Positions 44,226 through 52,651 of a DNA stretch of 64,000 nt are shown here, piece by piece (the stretch's first letter is position 1; each line of letters starts with the position of its first letter). The stretch is from NCBI GenBank assembly GCA_013297725.1, contig JAAFIB010000004.1, positions 1 through 64,000 of the forward strand, given 5' to 3'. The notes under the pieces are model-generated. The model ran no database searches and was not told the origin of the DNA. It saw only the letters and a list, made by a program, of their open reading frames with translations. The stretch is from Sphingomonadales bacterium. Its GTDB lineage: Bacteria; Pseudomonadota; Alphaproteobacteria; Sphingomonadales; Sphingomonadaceae. The position numbers and the translations under genes are program-made.

Positions 44226-44316
44226 TCGTCGCCCCGTGCTTGACACGGGGCTTGGCTTTTTGTGCGAACGATTAGGGGTGAAGAAGCCTAACCCCGTGTC
44301 AAGCACGGGGCGACGA
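44226..44316. repeat. Inverted-repeat element B (33-base arms)
   Basis: Arms 44226-44258 and 44284-44316 are inverted copies with two mismatches; each carries the core CCCCGTGCTTGACACGGGG, itself a palindrome. It follows the hupB terminator. Confidence 0.85.
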
Positions 44317-44345
44317 AAGAGGTTCCCTCAAAAGCCATCTAAAGC

Positions 44346-44522
44346 TTAAGCAGCCCGCCATCCAGAGCGCGGCGCACCGACGCGGATGGCGCGAACTACG
44401 GGCTGACCGCGCGATGCGATGACAGCATCAATCCGGGGCAGCGCGCGCAATACCGACGACCCGATAGCAGCAAAGGCAGCAAGCAATGCAGCAAGGAAAA
44501 GGACAGTAGAAAACAAGACCAT
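44346..44522 (-). CDS. 58-residue membrane-anchored basic protein
   Basis: From ATG at 44522, 58 codons to TAA. TAGGAGG lies six bases upstream. The product has one N-terminal membrane helix (MVLFSTVLFLAALLAAFAAI) and a basic C-terminus (RAIRVGAPRSGWRAA), as in small inner-membrane proteins. No family recognised. It is divergent from the M28-like gene. Confidence 0.7.
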   Translation of the reverse strand: MVLFSTVLFLAALLAAFAAIGSSVLRALPRIDAVIASRGQPVVRAIRVGAPRSGWRAA

Positions 44523-44663
44523 GTGAACCTCCTAAAACGACTGAATTTCCGTTAATGTTCACTATTTGTTCTTAACTGTCAATAGGAAATTCTAGGGCGT
44601 TGTTTTTATGATCCATTTGCGCGAAAACTGCGCAGAACCTTAACGATGGGAACGCGATCCGAT

Positions 44664-45956
44664 ATGCCCGATTTTGCAAGGCGTTCATTGCTGGCACTGC
44701 CCCTAGTTGCGCCCTTATTCGCGCCCGGTGGCACTCCCTTTGCGGCGGGGCTTGCCGCGATGCCAATCCGGTCAGAGCAGGAGCCGACGCTTTCCGATGA
44801 CCTTTCGCATTATGTCGATCTGGGCGTCCACCGCGCAGGCACAACGGGGGAGCGCAAGACTGCTGTGTGGCTCAACGCGCGATTGCAGAAACTGGGTTAC
44901 ACCAGCCAGATTGACCGGTTCCCGATTTCAACGATTATCGATCCGTCGGGCCGACTGCAATTTGCCGGACAAGACATATCTGTTTTTCCGCAATGGACGC
45001 CGCCTGCAAATGCATTTGGAAAGATTTCGGCACCGCTGCGCGCATTGTCCGACGATCCCGGCCCTGCCACCATCCGTTTCGTCGCCAGCCCGGTCAGCTT
45101 TACCGCAAGCTGGAACCGCGCGTTGGATCAGCTGGCGATAGAGGCTAAGGCGAAAGGTGCGCTGGCGCTGATCGTGGCAATCGATATCCCATCGGGTGAG
45201 CTGTTCGTCAGCAACCAGCACAGTTCAGCGTTGCTGCCGCTGCCCGTTGCGTTGGTTGCCAAGCGCGATCTGCCGCGCCTGCAATCCGCAAGCGGCGTTC
45301 AGGCCAATCTGCGGCTGAAAGGAAAACCGGCTAAAACCCATTCGCTTAATGTGATTGGCGAAAAGCAAGTTCAGAGTCAGGGCCAGAGTCAGGGCGGGAG
45401 TCAGGGTAAACGTATAGTCATCTCAACGCCGCTGACCGGCTGGTTTGCGTGCGGCGCCGAACGCGGGCCGGGGATTGCGCTGTGGCTGCGCCTTGCCCGC
45501 TATCTTGCCACACAAAATGTGCCGGTCACGATGCTGGGAACGGGCAGTCACGAGATTGGGTATCTGGGCATCGATCACGCGCTGACCAATTATGGGCCAA
45601 AACCGGATGATGTCGCGCTGTGGCTACATCTGGGCGCTTCGCTGGGCGCGACGCGGCTGGACCGGGAATTTGCCTTTACCTCACCGCAATATCTGGTCGG
45701 CTTGCCCGGTAGCGCGCAAGCGGCCAAGCAAGCCTTTGCCGAACATCTGCCGATCTACGTTTCGGGCGATGCAAAAACGCAAGGCGAGGCAGGGCCGATC
45801 ATCGCCGCTGGCCACCGCAATTTCATTGGCATGTCAGGCATGTTCCCCACATTCCACACACCCGTCGATCTGGGCCAAGCAGTCGATTTCGCAAAGCTGG
45901 AACAGATCGCGCAAGCAGCCGAAGGATTGGTGCAGCAGGTTGTGGGTGCAGGATAG
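44664..45956 (+). CDS. Exported M28-like protein lacking metal ligands
   Basis: 430 residues. The N-terminus (MPDFARRSLLALPLVAPLFA) looks like a twin-Arg or ordinary signal peptide. The layout follows M28 aminopeptidases: HRAGTTGERKTAVWLNARLQ, a PA-like insert, then ERGPGIALWLRLARYLA, GTGSHEIGYLGIDHAL and a late FHTPVDLGQAV. The metal-binding His-x-Asp and the Asp of the usual DNASG are missing (WFACGAERGPG), so the peptidase is probably inactive or binds differently. A QSQGQSQGGSQG linker is odd. The frame starts at 44646; the ATG at 44664 begins the signal. Family call is inferred. Confidence 0.7.
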   Translation: MPDFARRSLLALPLVAPLFAPGGTPFAAGLAAMPIRSEQEPTLSDDLSHYVDLGVHRAGTTGERKTAVWLNARLQKLGYTSQIDRFPISTIIDPSGRLQFAGQDISVFPQWTPPANAFGKISAPLRALSDDPGPATIRFVASPVSFTASWNRALDQLAIEAKAKGALALIVAIDIPSGELFVSNQHSSALLPLPVALVAKRDLPRLQSASGVQANLRLKGKPAKTHSLNVIGEKQVQSQGQSQGGSQGKRIVISTPLTGWFACGAERGPGIALWLRLARYLATQNVPVTMLGTGSHEIGYLGIDHALTNYGPKPDDVALWLHLGASLGATRLDREFAFTSPQYLVGLPGSAQAAKQAFAEHLPIYVSGDAKTQGEAGPIIAAGHRNFIGMSGMFPTFHTPVDLGQAVDFAKLEQIAQAAEGLVQQVVGAG

Positions 45957-46026
45957 CGTATTCGGTGTCCCCACTAGACGGCGCACGGCAAAGGCAGAGT
46001 TTTTTGACATAGAGGGTCTTTGGCTA

Positions 46027-46057
46027 ATTTAGGGGTAAAGTAAATTGTCACCGTAAT
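46027..46057 (-). repeat. 30-base repeat, copy 1 (inverted)
   Basis: Read on the minus strand it is ATTACGGTGACAATTTACTT followed by TACCCCTAAAT, nearly identical to the plus-strand copies at 47274 and 47736. Confidence 0.75.
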
Positions 46058-46149
46058 TTCAACATCGGAAAGGCCTTTGACATTTTGTCCATAACCACGA
46101 TTGTAAGAATCCATCGAAAGGATGACTAAAAAGAGATCACGATTCATTG

Positions 46150-46857
46150 TCATTTCACCAATTCAGTAGAAAAAGGTCCCTTGCCTAGTAGTCTTAAATC
46201 AAGGTCACGAGGATCATCCATATAAGCAGGGGGACTTGGCTTAAGAGTTCCTCGGTGGGCTTCCAACCACCCCAATCTCATCCCAATCCCCGTCGTCACC
46301 GCCTCATCGGTCACCGCAACCATAATCCGCTTCAGCTTTACGCCGGGACCAAAGCTGGCAGCGAGGTTTAATGGATCTACCCGGGCCACGCTTGTCGGAT
46401 CGGTAAGGTCAGAAAAGGTCACCAGAAGGGGGTAATATTCAGGCGAAACTTCGGCAGGAGATATTATCCCATCCTTGTTCGCTATGCGTTCAGCACTGAC
46501 CTTTCGATCAAAATTAAAAGCAGGATCGAGTGTTTTCATCGACATGGTTGGCAAATCCTGGTGCCGTGGATTCTCGATCTTTAACAATGCAAACAGCGTC
46601 TTGCCGCCAGGCAAATCTACTACAACCGCCTCGCCTCTTAATTCTGTATCCGAGCTAGAACCGCCTGTGATCAATTCCGTAGTGCGCCACGCACGCACAA
46701 AATAAACGGACGATCCACTGCGCAAACCTTCTGGTGTATCGACCTCAACAGTCATTTTGAATTTATAGTTGTCGCGCCCAAGCAATGCGCCACAGCCCGA
46801 AAGCAAAGCCGCAGCGCCGCCAACCAACATCCCAAGAACCCCTCGCCGCGCCATCAT
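46150..46857 (-). CDS. Lipoprotein of unknown function
   Basis: 235 residues starting with a basic, twin-Arg-like lipoprotein signal (MMARRGVLGMLVGGAAALLSGC). The mature part is beta-rich, with FKMTVEVDTPEGLRSGSSVY near the N-terminus and a C-terminal DPRDLDLRLLGKGPFSTEL. I do not recognise a family. GGGAGAGG is close upstream of 46857; the next ATG (46854) and 46875 are alternatives. It lies inside a 2.1 kb segment flanked by inverted copies of a 14-base sequence and next to one copy of a 30-base repeat. Confidence 0.75.
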   Translation of the reverse strand: MMARRGVLGMLVGGAAALLSGCGALLGRDNYKFKMTVEVDTPEGLRSGSSVYFVRAWRTTELITGGSSSDTELRGEAVVVDLPGGKTLFALLKIENPRHQDLPTMSMKTLDPAFNFDRKVSAERIANKDGIISPAEVSPEYYPLLVTFSDLTDPTSVARVDPLNLAASFGPGVKLKRIMVAVTDEAVTTGIGMRLGWLEAHRGTLKPSPPAYMDDPRDLDLRLLGKGPFSTELVK

Positions 46858-47089
46858 GCCGCCTCTCCCTGACACCGCCCACGCGAATCACCCAACGCCC
46901 GCAGCTCCCCGCCACGCTCGTCACTCCACAAAATCTGGCTGAATTCTGCCCCTGCTTTGCGCACACTGCCCCCACTCCTACAACGCAGAATGCCAAATCT
47001 GCGCAATAACGCAAGTCACGGTTCGGCAATTCTGGAATTCTGGGGGCATAATACTAATTCTAGCTTTTGACTGAGCCATAGTGCCATGG

Positions 47090-47226
47090 TTTGGTTAGAA
47101 GAAATAAGGGAAATAAGAAAGAAGGATAAAGGATAATGCGGGAGCACAGAGTGCCTCTTTTGGGCTGCGTATATGGGGATATCTAACGCCCTTATTTCTT
47201 TTTCCCCCTTTTTTCTTCTAACCAAA
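47090..47226. repeat. Imperfect polypurine inverted repeat
   Basis: TTTGGTTAGAAGAAATAAGG at the left is repeated in inverted form at the right (TTTTTTCTTCTAACCAAA), with about 30-base arms and a few mismatches. Confidence 0.65.
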
Positions 47227-47273
47227 AATCAGCACAGCCCCTCGGTTCAAACGCTGAGCTGACTGCGTCAAGA

Positions 47274-47305
47274 ATTACGGTGACAGTTTACTTAACCCCC
47301 AAATT
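47274..47305 (+). repeat. 30-base repeat, copy 2
   Basis: ATTACGGTGACAGTTTACTT followed by AACCCCCAAATT; directly repeated 462 bases further on. Confidence 0.75.
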
Positions 47306-47735
47306 CAATGATGGTCTGTAGCGTAGCTTGAAAACAGCCAATAGGCTGTCCCCGTTTTGCCGGCGACACAATACTAATTAGAACTACAGTGACTGTGCAT
47401 TAAATTCCGCGATTGTGCAGCAGCAAGGCGTGCAAAAAATGTCAAAGAAACAGGAGAAGGGAAGAGATTTGGGCATGGCTGACATCTCCCTTCCTCCCAT
47501 CTCTTTTGCATATCCTTGATGACTTTAAGGCATTCCGGCCAAGCCGATTTATCCGTTGCAATGTAGGATTGCGTTTGCAATTGTTCTGTATTCGTTCTGC
47601 CTTCAGCAGATCGGCACGCTCTTTCTTATCGTTGGCATCCCATTCCCATTCCCCGCATGGACGAGTGTGACTTAACGCCCAGAAGTTTACACTTTTGGGT
47701 TCGTCATGGTAAACTTTACACAGATTGTGCTGGAG

Positions 47736-47765
47736 TTACGGTGACAGTTTACTTAACCCCTAAAT
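47736..47765 (+). repeat. 30-base repeat, copy 3
   Basis: TTACGGTGACAGTTTACTTA followed by ACCCCTAAAT, differing from copy 2 at one position in the shared core. Confidence 0.75.
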
Positions 47766-47892
47766 AAGCTGCCATTCCAACCTTGACTTCGCCACCATGT
47801 TCGTGTAATGTTCCAATAGTGTTGCTCTTTGATATCATTCGCGTCCCTTCCAATAAACTCGTCGCACAGTCGCGTCCCTTAAATTGACAAAG

Positions 47893-47921
47893 TTGACACT
47901 TCAGCCCTTTTGAAGCGTAAT
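47893..47921 (+). promoter_or_regulatory. Candidate promoter upstream of rpsB
   Basis: TTGACA at 47893-47898, a 17-base spacer and CGTAAT (four of six) at 47916-47921, 361 bases before the rpsB start. It is the best sigma-70-like site seen in this region. Confidence 0.35.
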
Positions 47922-48085
47922 TTTTGTCAAGTTAAGCCTGCTCAAGCACTTCTCGACACCGTTTCAGGTGAGACCTTAGTGTGACTTTCCGGCCTACGCT
48001 AAGGCTTGCTCCTTCGCTGTGCTACGGCGCACAAGTCGGCTGACACGTCTGCGTTATGGCGCTGTGTTAATCCTCCCGCTAAGCC

Positions 48086-48109
48086 GGGGACACCGAATAC
48101 GGTGTCCCC
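48086..48109. repeat. 10-bp perfect hairpin GGGGACACCG
   Basis: GGGGACACCG and CGGTGTCCCC flank AATA and are followed by GTTTTGC. Its left 14 bases are the inverted copy of 45959-45972. Confidence 0.7.
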
Positions 48110-48218
48110 GTTTTGCTGCCGAATAGCGCCACTCCACGCACAACCCTTGACGAATCGCGCGGGCGCGTCTAACCGCCGCCGCACTCCACATGGGAAGCGC
48201 ACATCACCGGTGCCTTTT

Positions 48219-48240
48219 CCGGACAATACCGTCCGGTTTT
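48219..48240 (+). promoter_or_regulatory. Terminator-like hairpin in the rpsB leader
   Basis: CCGGAC pairs with GTCCGG around AATACC and is followed by TTTT, ending 41 bases before the rpsB ATG. It may act as an attenuator or as the S2 autoregulation site. Confidence 0.4.
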
Positions 48241-48281
48241 GGTTCTTGCTTCCCAGAGGTTCAACCGGAAGGAAAAAGACT

Positions 48282-49130
48282 ATGGCGGCACCTGTCGTTA
48301 CCATGCACCATTTGCTCGATGCCGGAGCGCATTTCGGGCACCAGACACATCGCTGGAATCCAAAGATGAAGCCCTATATTTTCGGGGCTCGCAACGGGAT
48401 TCACATTCTTGACTTATCGCAGACCGTTCCCCTGTTTGCCCGCGCGCTCGACTTTGTGTCGGCGACTGTGCAATCGGGCGGCAAAGTGCTGTTCGTTGGC
48501 ACAAAGCGTCAGGCACAAGAGCCGATCGCTGATGCAGCGCGCGCTTCGGGCCAACATTTCGTCAACCATCGCTGGTTGGGTGGCATGTTGACCAACTGGA
48601 AAACAGTGTCGAACTCGATCAAGAAGTTGAAGACGCTGGAAGAACAGCTGTCGGGCGAAACATCGGGTTTCACCAAGAAAGAAATCCTGCAAATGACGCG
48701 TGAGCGTGACAAGCTGGAACTGAGCCTTGGCGGTATCCGCGACATGGGCGGCGTCCCTGATGTTATGTTCGTGATCGATGCGAACAAAGAAGAACTGGCG
48801 ATTAAAGAAGCCAACGTCCTTGGCATTCCCGTGGTTGCGGTTCTCGATTCAAACGTTTCGCCAGATGGCATTGCCTTTCCTGTTCCAGCGAATGACGATG
48901 CTGCCCGCGCGATCCGCCTATATTGCGAAGCGATTGCTGCGGCATCGACCAAAGGCAATGTTAGCGCAGCAGTAGCACGCGGTGACGATCTAGGCGCTGC
49001 GGTTGAGCCAATGGCTGAGCCTGTTCTGGTCGAAGAAGCTGCACCCGTTGCTGAAGAAGCAGCTGTTGTAGAGGTTGCACCGGAAGTTGCAGTCGAAGCT
49101 GCTGCTGCTGAAGCGGCACCAGAAGCTTAA
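48282..49130 (+). CDS. rpsB: 30S ribosomal protein S2
   Basis: 282 residues. [20 protein letters not shown] and [20 protein letters not shown] open the family domain; [20 protein letters not shown] and [20 protein letters not shown] are hallmark blocks. The last ~45 residues are an Ala/Glu/Val extension ([20 protein letters not shown]), longer than in E. coli but common in sphingomonads. GGAAGGA precedes the ATG at 48282. It heads the rpsB-tsf-pyrH-frr operon, with an inverted-repeat element between it and tsf. Confidence 0.97.
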   Translation: MAAPVVTMHHLLDAGAHFGHQTHRWNPKMKPYIFGARNGIHILDLSQTVPLFARALDFVSATVQSGGKVLFVGTKRQAQEPIADAARASGQHFVNHRWLGGMLTNWKTVSNSIKKLKTLEEQLSGETSGFTKKEILQMTRERDKLELSLGGIRDMGGVPDVMFVIDANKEELAIKEANVLGIPVVAVLDSNVSPDGIAFPVPANDDAARAIRLYCEAIAAASTKGNVSAAVARGDDLGAAVEPMAEPVLVEEAAPVAEEAAVVEVAPEVAVEAAAAEAAPEA

Positions 49131-49138
49131 ACCGAATT

Positions 49139-49228
49139 TTCGTCATTCCCGCGAAGGCGGGAATCCATCACCTGCCGTATAGGTTTATAGCACCGGTGTT
49201 GGACCCCCGTCTTCACGGGGGTGACGAA
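49139..49228. repeat. Inverted-repeat element C between rpsB and tsf
   Basis: Left arm 49139-49169 has TTCGTCATTCCCGCGAAGGC, right arm 49200-49228 carries its inverted form with several changes. Each arm is a small hairpin (CCCGCGAAGGCGGG; CCCCCGTCTTCACGGGGG). This palindrome type is common in Proteobacteria. Confidence 0.75.
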
Positions 49229-49282
49229 GCTAAAAAATGGGGACTGGAAACGGTCCCCACACCCATTTTGAAAGGACATAGA

Positions 49283-50209
49283 ATGTCTGCAATCACTGCA
49301 TCCGCTGTAAAGGAACTGCGCGAGCTTTCTGGCGCTGGCATGATGGACGCCAAAAAGGCGCTTGAAGAAGTTGGCGGCGATATGAATGCCGCTGTAGATT
49401 TGCTGCGTGCCAAAGGTCTTGCCACTGCGGCAAAGAAATCTAGCCGTACGGCGGCCGAAGGTCTTGTCGGCGTGTCCGTAGACGGCACAAAGGGAACCGC
49501 TGTTGAAGTGAACAGCCAAACCGACTTTGTCGCCAAGAACACACAGTTTCAGGAATTTGTCTCGACCGTAACCGGCGTAGCATTGGGTCTTGGCGCAAAC
49601 GACGCCGATGCCATTCTGGCCGCGCCCTATGGCAATGGCGAAACCGTTCAGGAAGTGCTGACCAACAACATCGCCACCATCGGCGAGAACCAGGTTATCC
49701 GCCGTGCGCGTTCGCTGTCGGTCAATGCTGGCCGTGTTGTATCCTATGTCCATAACGCTGCGGCTCCCGGAATGGGCGGCATTGGTGTTCTGGTTGCGCT
49801 AGAAAGCGAAGCGGGCGCAGATACGCTTGATGCACTTGGCAAACAGCTGGCGATGCACATCGCGGCGGCGTTCCCATTGTCGCTTGATGAAACCGGTCTT
49901 GATGCTGACACGCTTGAGCGTGAACGCGGCATTGCCCGTGAAAAGGCTTCGGAAAGCGGCAAGCCAGCCGACATCGTTGAAAAGATGGTTGAAGGCGCAG
50001 TGAAGAAATTCGCCAAAGAAAACGCGCTTCTCAGCCAATTGTTTGTGATGGACGGCAAAACGCCGATCGCCGATGTTGTTGCCGCCGCTGGTAAAGCCGC
50101 AGGTTCAGCCATCGTGTTGAAAGACTATGTGCGCTTTCAGCTGGGCGAAGGCATTGAGAAAGAAGTTTCCGACTTTGCCGCCGAAGTGGCTGCTGCAGTC
50201 GGCAACTAA
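49283..50209 (+). CDS. tsf: Elongation factor Ts
   Basis: 308 residues. The UBA-like N-terminus [20 protein letters not shown] with [11 protein letters not shown], then [16 protein letters not shown] and the C-terminal [20 protein letters not shown] and [13 protein letters not shown] match EF-Ts throughout. It exchanges GDP for GTP on EF-Tu. AAAGGA lies six bases before the ATG at 49283; the frame is open to 49196 through the repeat, which is not coding. pyrH follows after 115 bases. Confidence 0.97.
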   Translation: MSAITASAVKELRELSGAGMMDAKKALEEVGGDMNAAVDLLRAKGLATAAKKSSRTAAEGLVGVSVDGTKGTAVEVNSQTDFVAKNTQFQEFVSTVTGVALGLGANDADAILAAPYGNGETVQEVLTNNIATIGENQVIRRARSLSVNAGRVVSYVHNAAAPGMGGIGVLVALESEAGADTLDALGKQLAMHIAAAFPLSLDETGLDADTLERERGIAREKASESGKPADIVEKMVEGAVKKFAKENALLSQLFVMDGKTPIADVVAAAGKAAGSAIVLKDYVRFQLGEGIEKEVSDFAAEVAAAVGN

Positions 50210-50324
50210 ACACCAAAATTCTCTCTCCTGCGGGAGAGGGATTTAGGTTGGCGATATGGCGCGCGGCTCTTATAGCTGGGCGCCATTATCGTATATGGAC
50301 GATATTTGAGGGGATGAGGAACTC

Positions 50325-51050
50325 ATGAGCGCAAATGGCTATCGCCGCATCCTGTTAAAGCTATCGGGCGAAGTACTGATGGGCGATCAATCCTTTGGCA
50401 TTGATCCAGAAACCGTCGCGCGTGTCGCCGAGGAAGTGAAGGCGGCAAAGGACACTGGCCTTGAAATCTGCCTTGTCATCGGCGGCGGCAATATCTTTCG
50501 CGGTGTTGCGGGCGCTTCCAAGGGCATGGACCGCGCGCAGGCCGACTATATGGGCATGCTGGCGACGGTAATGAACGCACTAGCGATGCAGAATGCGCTG
50601 GAACAAATCGGTGTGCAAACGCGGGTGCAATCGGCCATTGAAATGGACAAGGTCTGCGAACCTGTGATCCGCCGCCGGGCCGAGCGCCACCTTGAAAAAG
50701 GCCGCATTGTGATCTTTGCCGCAGGCGTTGGCGCACCCTATTTCACTACAGATTCGGGCGCTGCTTTGCGCGCTGCCGAAATGAAATGCGATGCGTTGTT
50801 AAAGGGTACATCGGTTGATGGCGTCTATGATGCTGATCCCAAAAAGGTACCAACGGCAAAACGTTATGATACATTGACGTATGACCGCGTGCTTGCAGAT
50901 AATCTGAAAGTGATGGACGCAAGCGCCGTCGCTTTGTGCCGCGACAATGAAATCCCCATTGTGGTGTTTTCGATCCGCGAACAGGGCAATATCTTAAAGG
51001 TGCTGGATGGAACCGGCGTCTCTACCGTTGTGAAAAGTGAGGGGAAGTAA
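50325..51050 (+). CDS. pyrH: Uridylate kinase
   Basis: 241 residues, normal. [20 protein letters not shown] begins the amino-acid-kinase fold; [20 protein letters not shown] and [20 protein letters not shown] bind substrates, and [16 protein letters not shown] is a family marker. It makes UDP from UMP. GAGG with a short spacing precedes the ATG. frr follows three bases after the stop. Confidence 0.97.
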   Translation: MSANGYRRILLKLSGEVLMGDQSFGIDPETVARVAEEVKAAKDTGLEICLVIGGGNIFRGVAGASKGMDRAQADYMGMLATVMNALAMQNALEQIGVQTRVQSAIEMDKVCEPVIRRRAERHLEKGRIVIFAAGVGAPYFTTDSGAALRAAEMKCDALLKGTSVDGVYDADPKKVPTAKRYDTLTYDRVLADNLKVMDASAVALCRDNEIPIVVFSIREQGNILKVLDGTGVSTVVKSEGK

Positions 51051-51053
51051 GCC

Positions 51054-51611
51054 ATGGCGCAATATGACAAAGCCGATGTCGAACGCCGGATGAAGGGCGC
51101 GGTCGAATCGTTGAAGGGCGATTTGTCTGGGCTACGGACGGGGCGTGCCAATGTGACGCTGTTGGATCCTGTGAATGTCGAAGTGTACGGATCGCACATG
51201 CCGCTTAATCAGGTGGCCACAGTCAGCGCACCTGAACCGCGGATGTTGTCGGTTCAGGTATGGGATCGTTCCAACGTGACGCCGGTGGAAAAGGCAATCC
51301 GCTCGGCAGGGCTAGGGTTAAACCCGATTACTGATGGTCAGACTTTGCGCCTGCCGATCCCCGATTTGACTGAGGAGCGGCGTAAGGAACTGGCAAAGCT
51401 TGCTGGGCAGTATTCGGAAAAAGCGAAAATTGCTGTCCGTAATGTGCGCCGCGATGCCAACGATGCGCTGAAAACCGACGAGAATAAAAAAGAGATCAGC
51501 GAGGATGATCGCAAGCGGCTTGAAACCGAAGTTCAGAAGATGACGGACGAAGCGATCAAAGCGATGGATGAAGCGGCTGCTGCCAAAGAAAAGGAAATCA
51601 TGAGCCAGTGA
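51054..51611 (+). CDS. frr: Ribosome recycling factor
   Basis: 185 residues, exact family length. [20 protein letters not shown] and [20 protein letters not shown], then [17 protein letters not shown] form the three-helix and beta domains. It splits post-termination ribosomes together with EF-G. It starts three bases after pyrH. A 98-base inverted-repeat element separates it from uppS. Confidence 0.97.
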   Translation: MAQYDKADVERRMKGAVESLKGDLSGLRTGRANVTLLDPVNVEVYGSHMPLNQVATVSAPEPRMLSVQVWDRSNVTPVEKAIRSAGLGLNPITDGQTLRLPIPDLTEERRKELAKLAGQYSEKAKIAVRNVRRDANDALKTDENKKEISEDDRKRLETEVQKMTDEAIKAMDEAAAAKEKEIMSQ

Positions 51612-51631
51612 GGCTAGCGTCCAGCCTTTAC

Positions 51632-51729
51632 CCAAACACCGTTAGTGCTGAGCCTGTCGAAGCACGCCCCGAGGTTTGCGCTGACGCTGCTGGACGCCCT
51701 TCGACAGGCTCAGGGCTAGCGGTGTTTGG
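51632..51729. repeat. Inverted-repeat element D (31-base arms) abutting uppS
   Basis: Arms 51632-51662 and 51699-51729 are inverted copies with three mismatches, core CTGAGCCTGTCGAAG as in element A. The right arm ends three bases before the uppS ATG. Confidence 0.88.
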
Positions 51730-51732
51730 TTG

Positions 51733-52461
51733 ATGTTGGGGTTTGCAAAAAAGGCGTTAGTCTCAGAGGCCGACAGCCCAGCTGAATCTACCGGCCCCCG
51801 CCATGTCGCCATCATCATGGACGGCAACGGACGCTGGGCAAAAAAGCGCCATCTACCCCGCGCTCTGGGTCACAAAAAAGGCGTTGAGGCAGTCCGCGAG
51901 ATTGTGCGTTATGCCGCCACAACAGGCCTAGAGGCGCTCTCGCTGTATGCCTTTTCCAGCGAGAATTGGAAACGGCCAGAGGATGAGGTTAGCGACCTGA
52001 TGGGCTTGCTTCGCGCTTTCATCAAATCTGATATCGACGAATTCGCCGCCAATGATGTGCGGTTAAAGATATTGGGTAATTACAAGGTGCTGGCTCCCGA
52101 TATTATCGAGCTGATTGAAGATGCGATCACGCGCACAGCGCATAATACGCGCACGACTTTGGCAGTGGCGCTGAACTACGGCGCGCAAGATGAACTGGTC
52201 CGCGCCGCGCAAGCAGCGGCCGCAGAAGGTGCGATTACTGAAGAAGCTATCACCCGCCATCTCGACACCGCCGACATGCCACCGCTTGATCTGGTCATCC
52301 GCACATCGGGCGAACAGCGGCTGTCCAACTTCATGCTGTGGCAGGCCGCCTATGCGGAATTATGGTTTACCGACACGCTCTGGCCCGATTTTGGGCCGGA
52401 GGAATTCGGACGGGCGTTGGCCGAATTCACCACGCGCGAAAGGCGCTATGGCGGGCGATGA
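51733..52461 (+). CDS. uppS: Undecaprenyl diphosphate synthase (cis-prenyltransferase)
   Basis: 242 residues. HVAIIMDGNGRWAKKRHLPR holds the catalytic Asp and diphosphate-binding residues; LYAFSSENWKRP and LVIRTSGEQRLSNFMLWQAA follow as expected. It makes the C55 carrier lipid for peptidoglycan and other glycans. The ATG at 51733 directly follows repeat element D and has no ribosome binding site of its own; no later start precedes the conserved region except non-ATG codons. cdsA comes next, after another repeat. Confidence 0.95.
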   Translation: MLGFAKKALVSEADSPAESTGPRHVAIIMDGNGRWAKKRHLPRALGHKKGVEAVREIVRYAATTGLEALSLYAFSSENWKRPEDEVSDLMGLLRAFIKSDIDEFAANDVRLKILGNYKVLAPDIIELIEDAITRTAHNTRTTLAVALNYGAQDELVRAAQAAAAEGAITEEAITRHLDTADMPPLDLVIRTSGEQRLSNFMLWQAAYAELWFTDTLWPDFGPEEFGRALAEFTTRERRYGGR

Positions 52462-52493
52462 GTTTTGGCATGGTTCGCCTAATTCCATCCATT

Positions 52494-52632
52494 CGTCACC
52501 CTGAACTCGTTTCAGGGTCCATTTCACAGTCGTGCCCGACTATGCCTCACAAAACGCTAAGTCGCCGTCGTGCTGTTTCAAAAGTAACGGATGAAACCGC
52601 CCGATGGACCCTGAAACGAGTTCAGGGTGACG
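52494..52632. repeat. Inverted-repeat element E (perfect 29-base arms)
   Basis: Arms 52494-52522 and 52604-52632 are exact inverted copies with the core CCCTGAACTCGTTTCAGGG, each arm a hairpin itself. The spacer is 81 bases. It fills the uppS-cdsA gap. Confidence 0.92.
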
Positions 52633-52651
52633 GTGAGTTGGGGGTGATGTC

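Larger units (their letters stand above)
46858..48281. other. 1.4 kb gene-poor, repeat-rich region before rpsB
   Basis: No open frame here has a ribosome binding site or a recognisable product. It contains two copies of a 30-base repeat, a polypurine inverted repeat (47090-47226), two similar TGTCCCCGTTTTGC stretches (47347 and 48103) and a hairpin at 48086-48109. The mix resembles the debris around REP-associated (RAYT) transposases, but no transposase remnant can be read. The rpsB promoter must lie at its right end; a candidate is at 47893. Confidence 0.6.

Noticed and set aside
47274-47765. CRISPR array from repeated 30-mers
   Set aside because: Only two direct copies 462 bases apart and one inverted copy; no regular spacers and no cas genes.
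50223-50238. Terminator after tsf
   Set aside because: CTCTCC/GGAGAG is only six pairs with no T-run; at most a repeat remnant.
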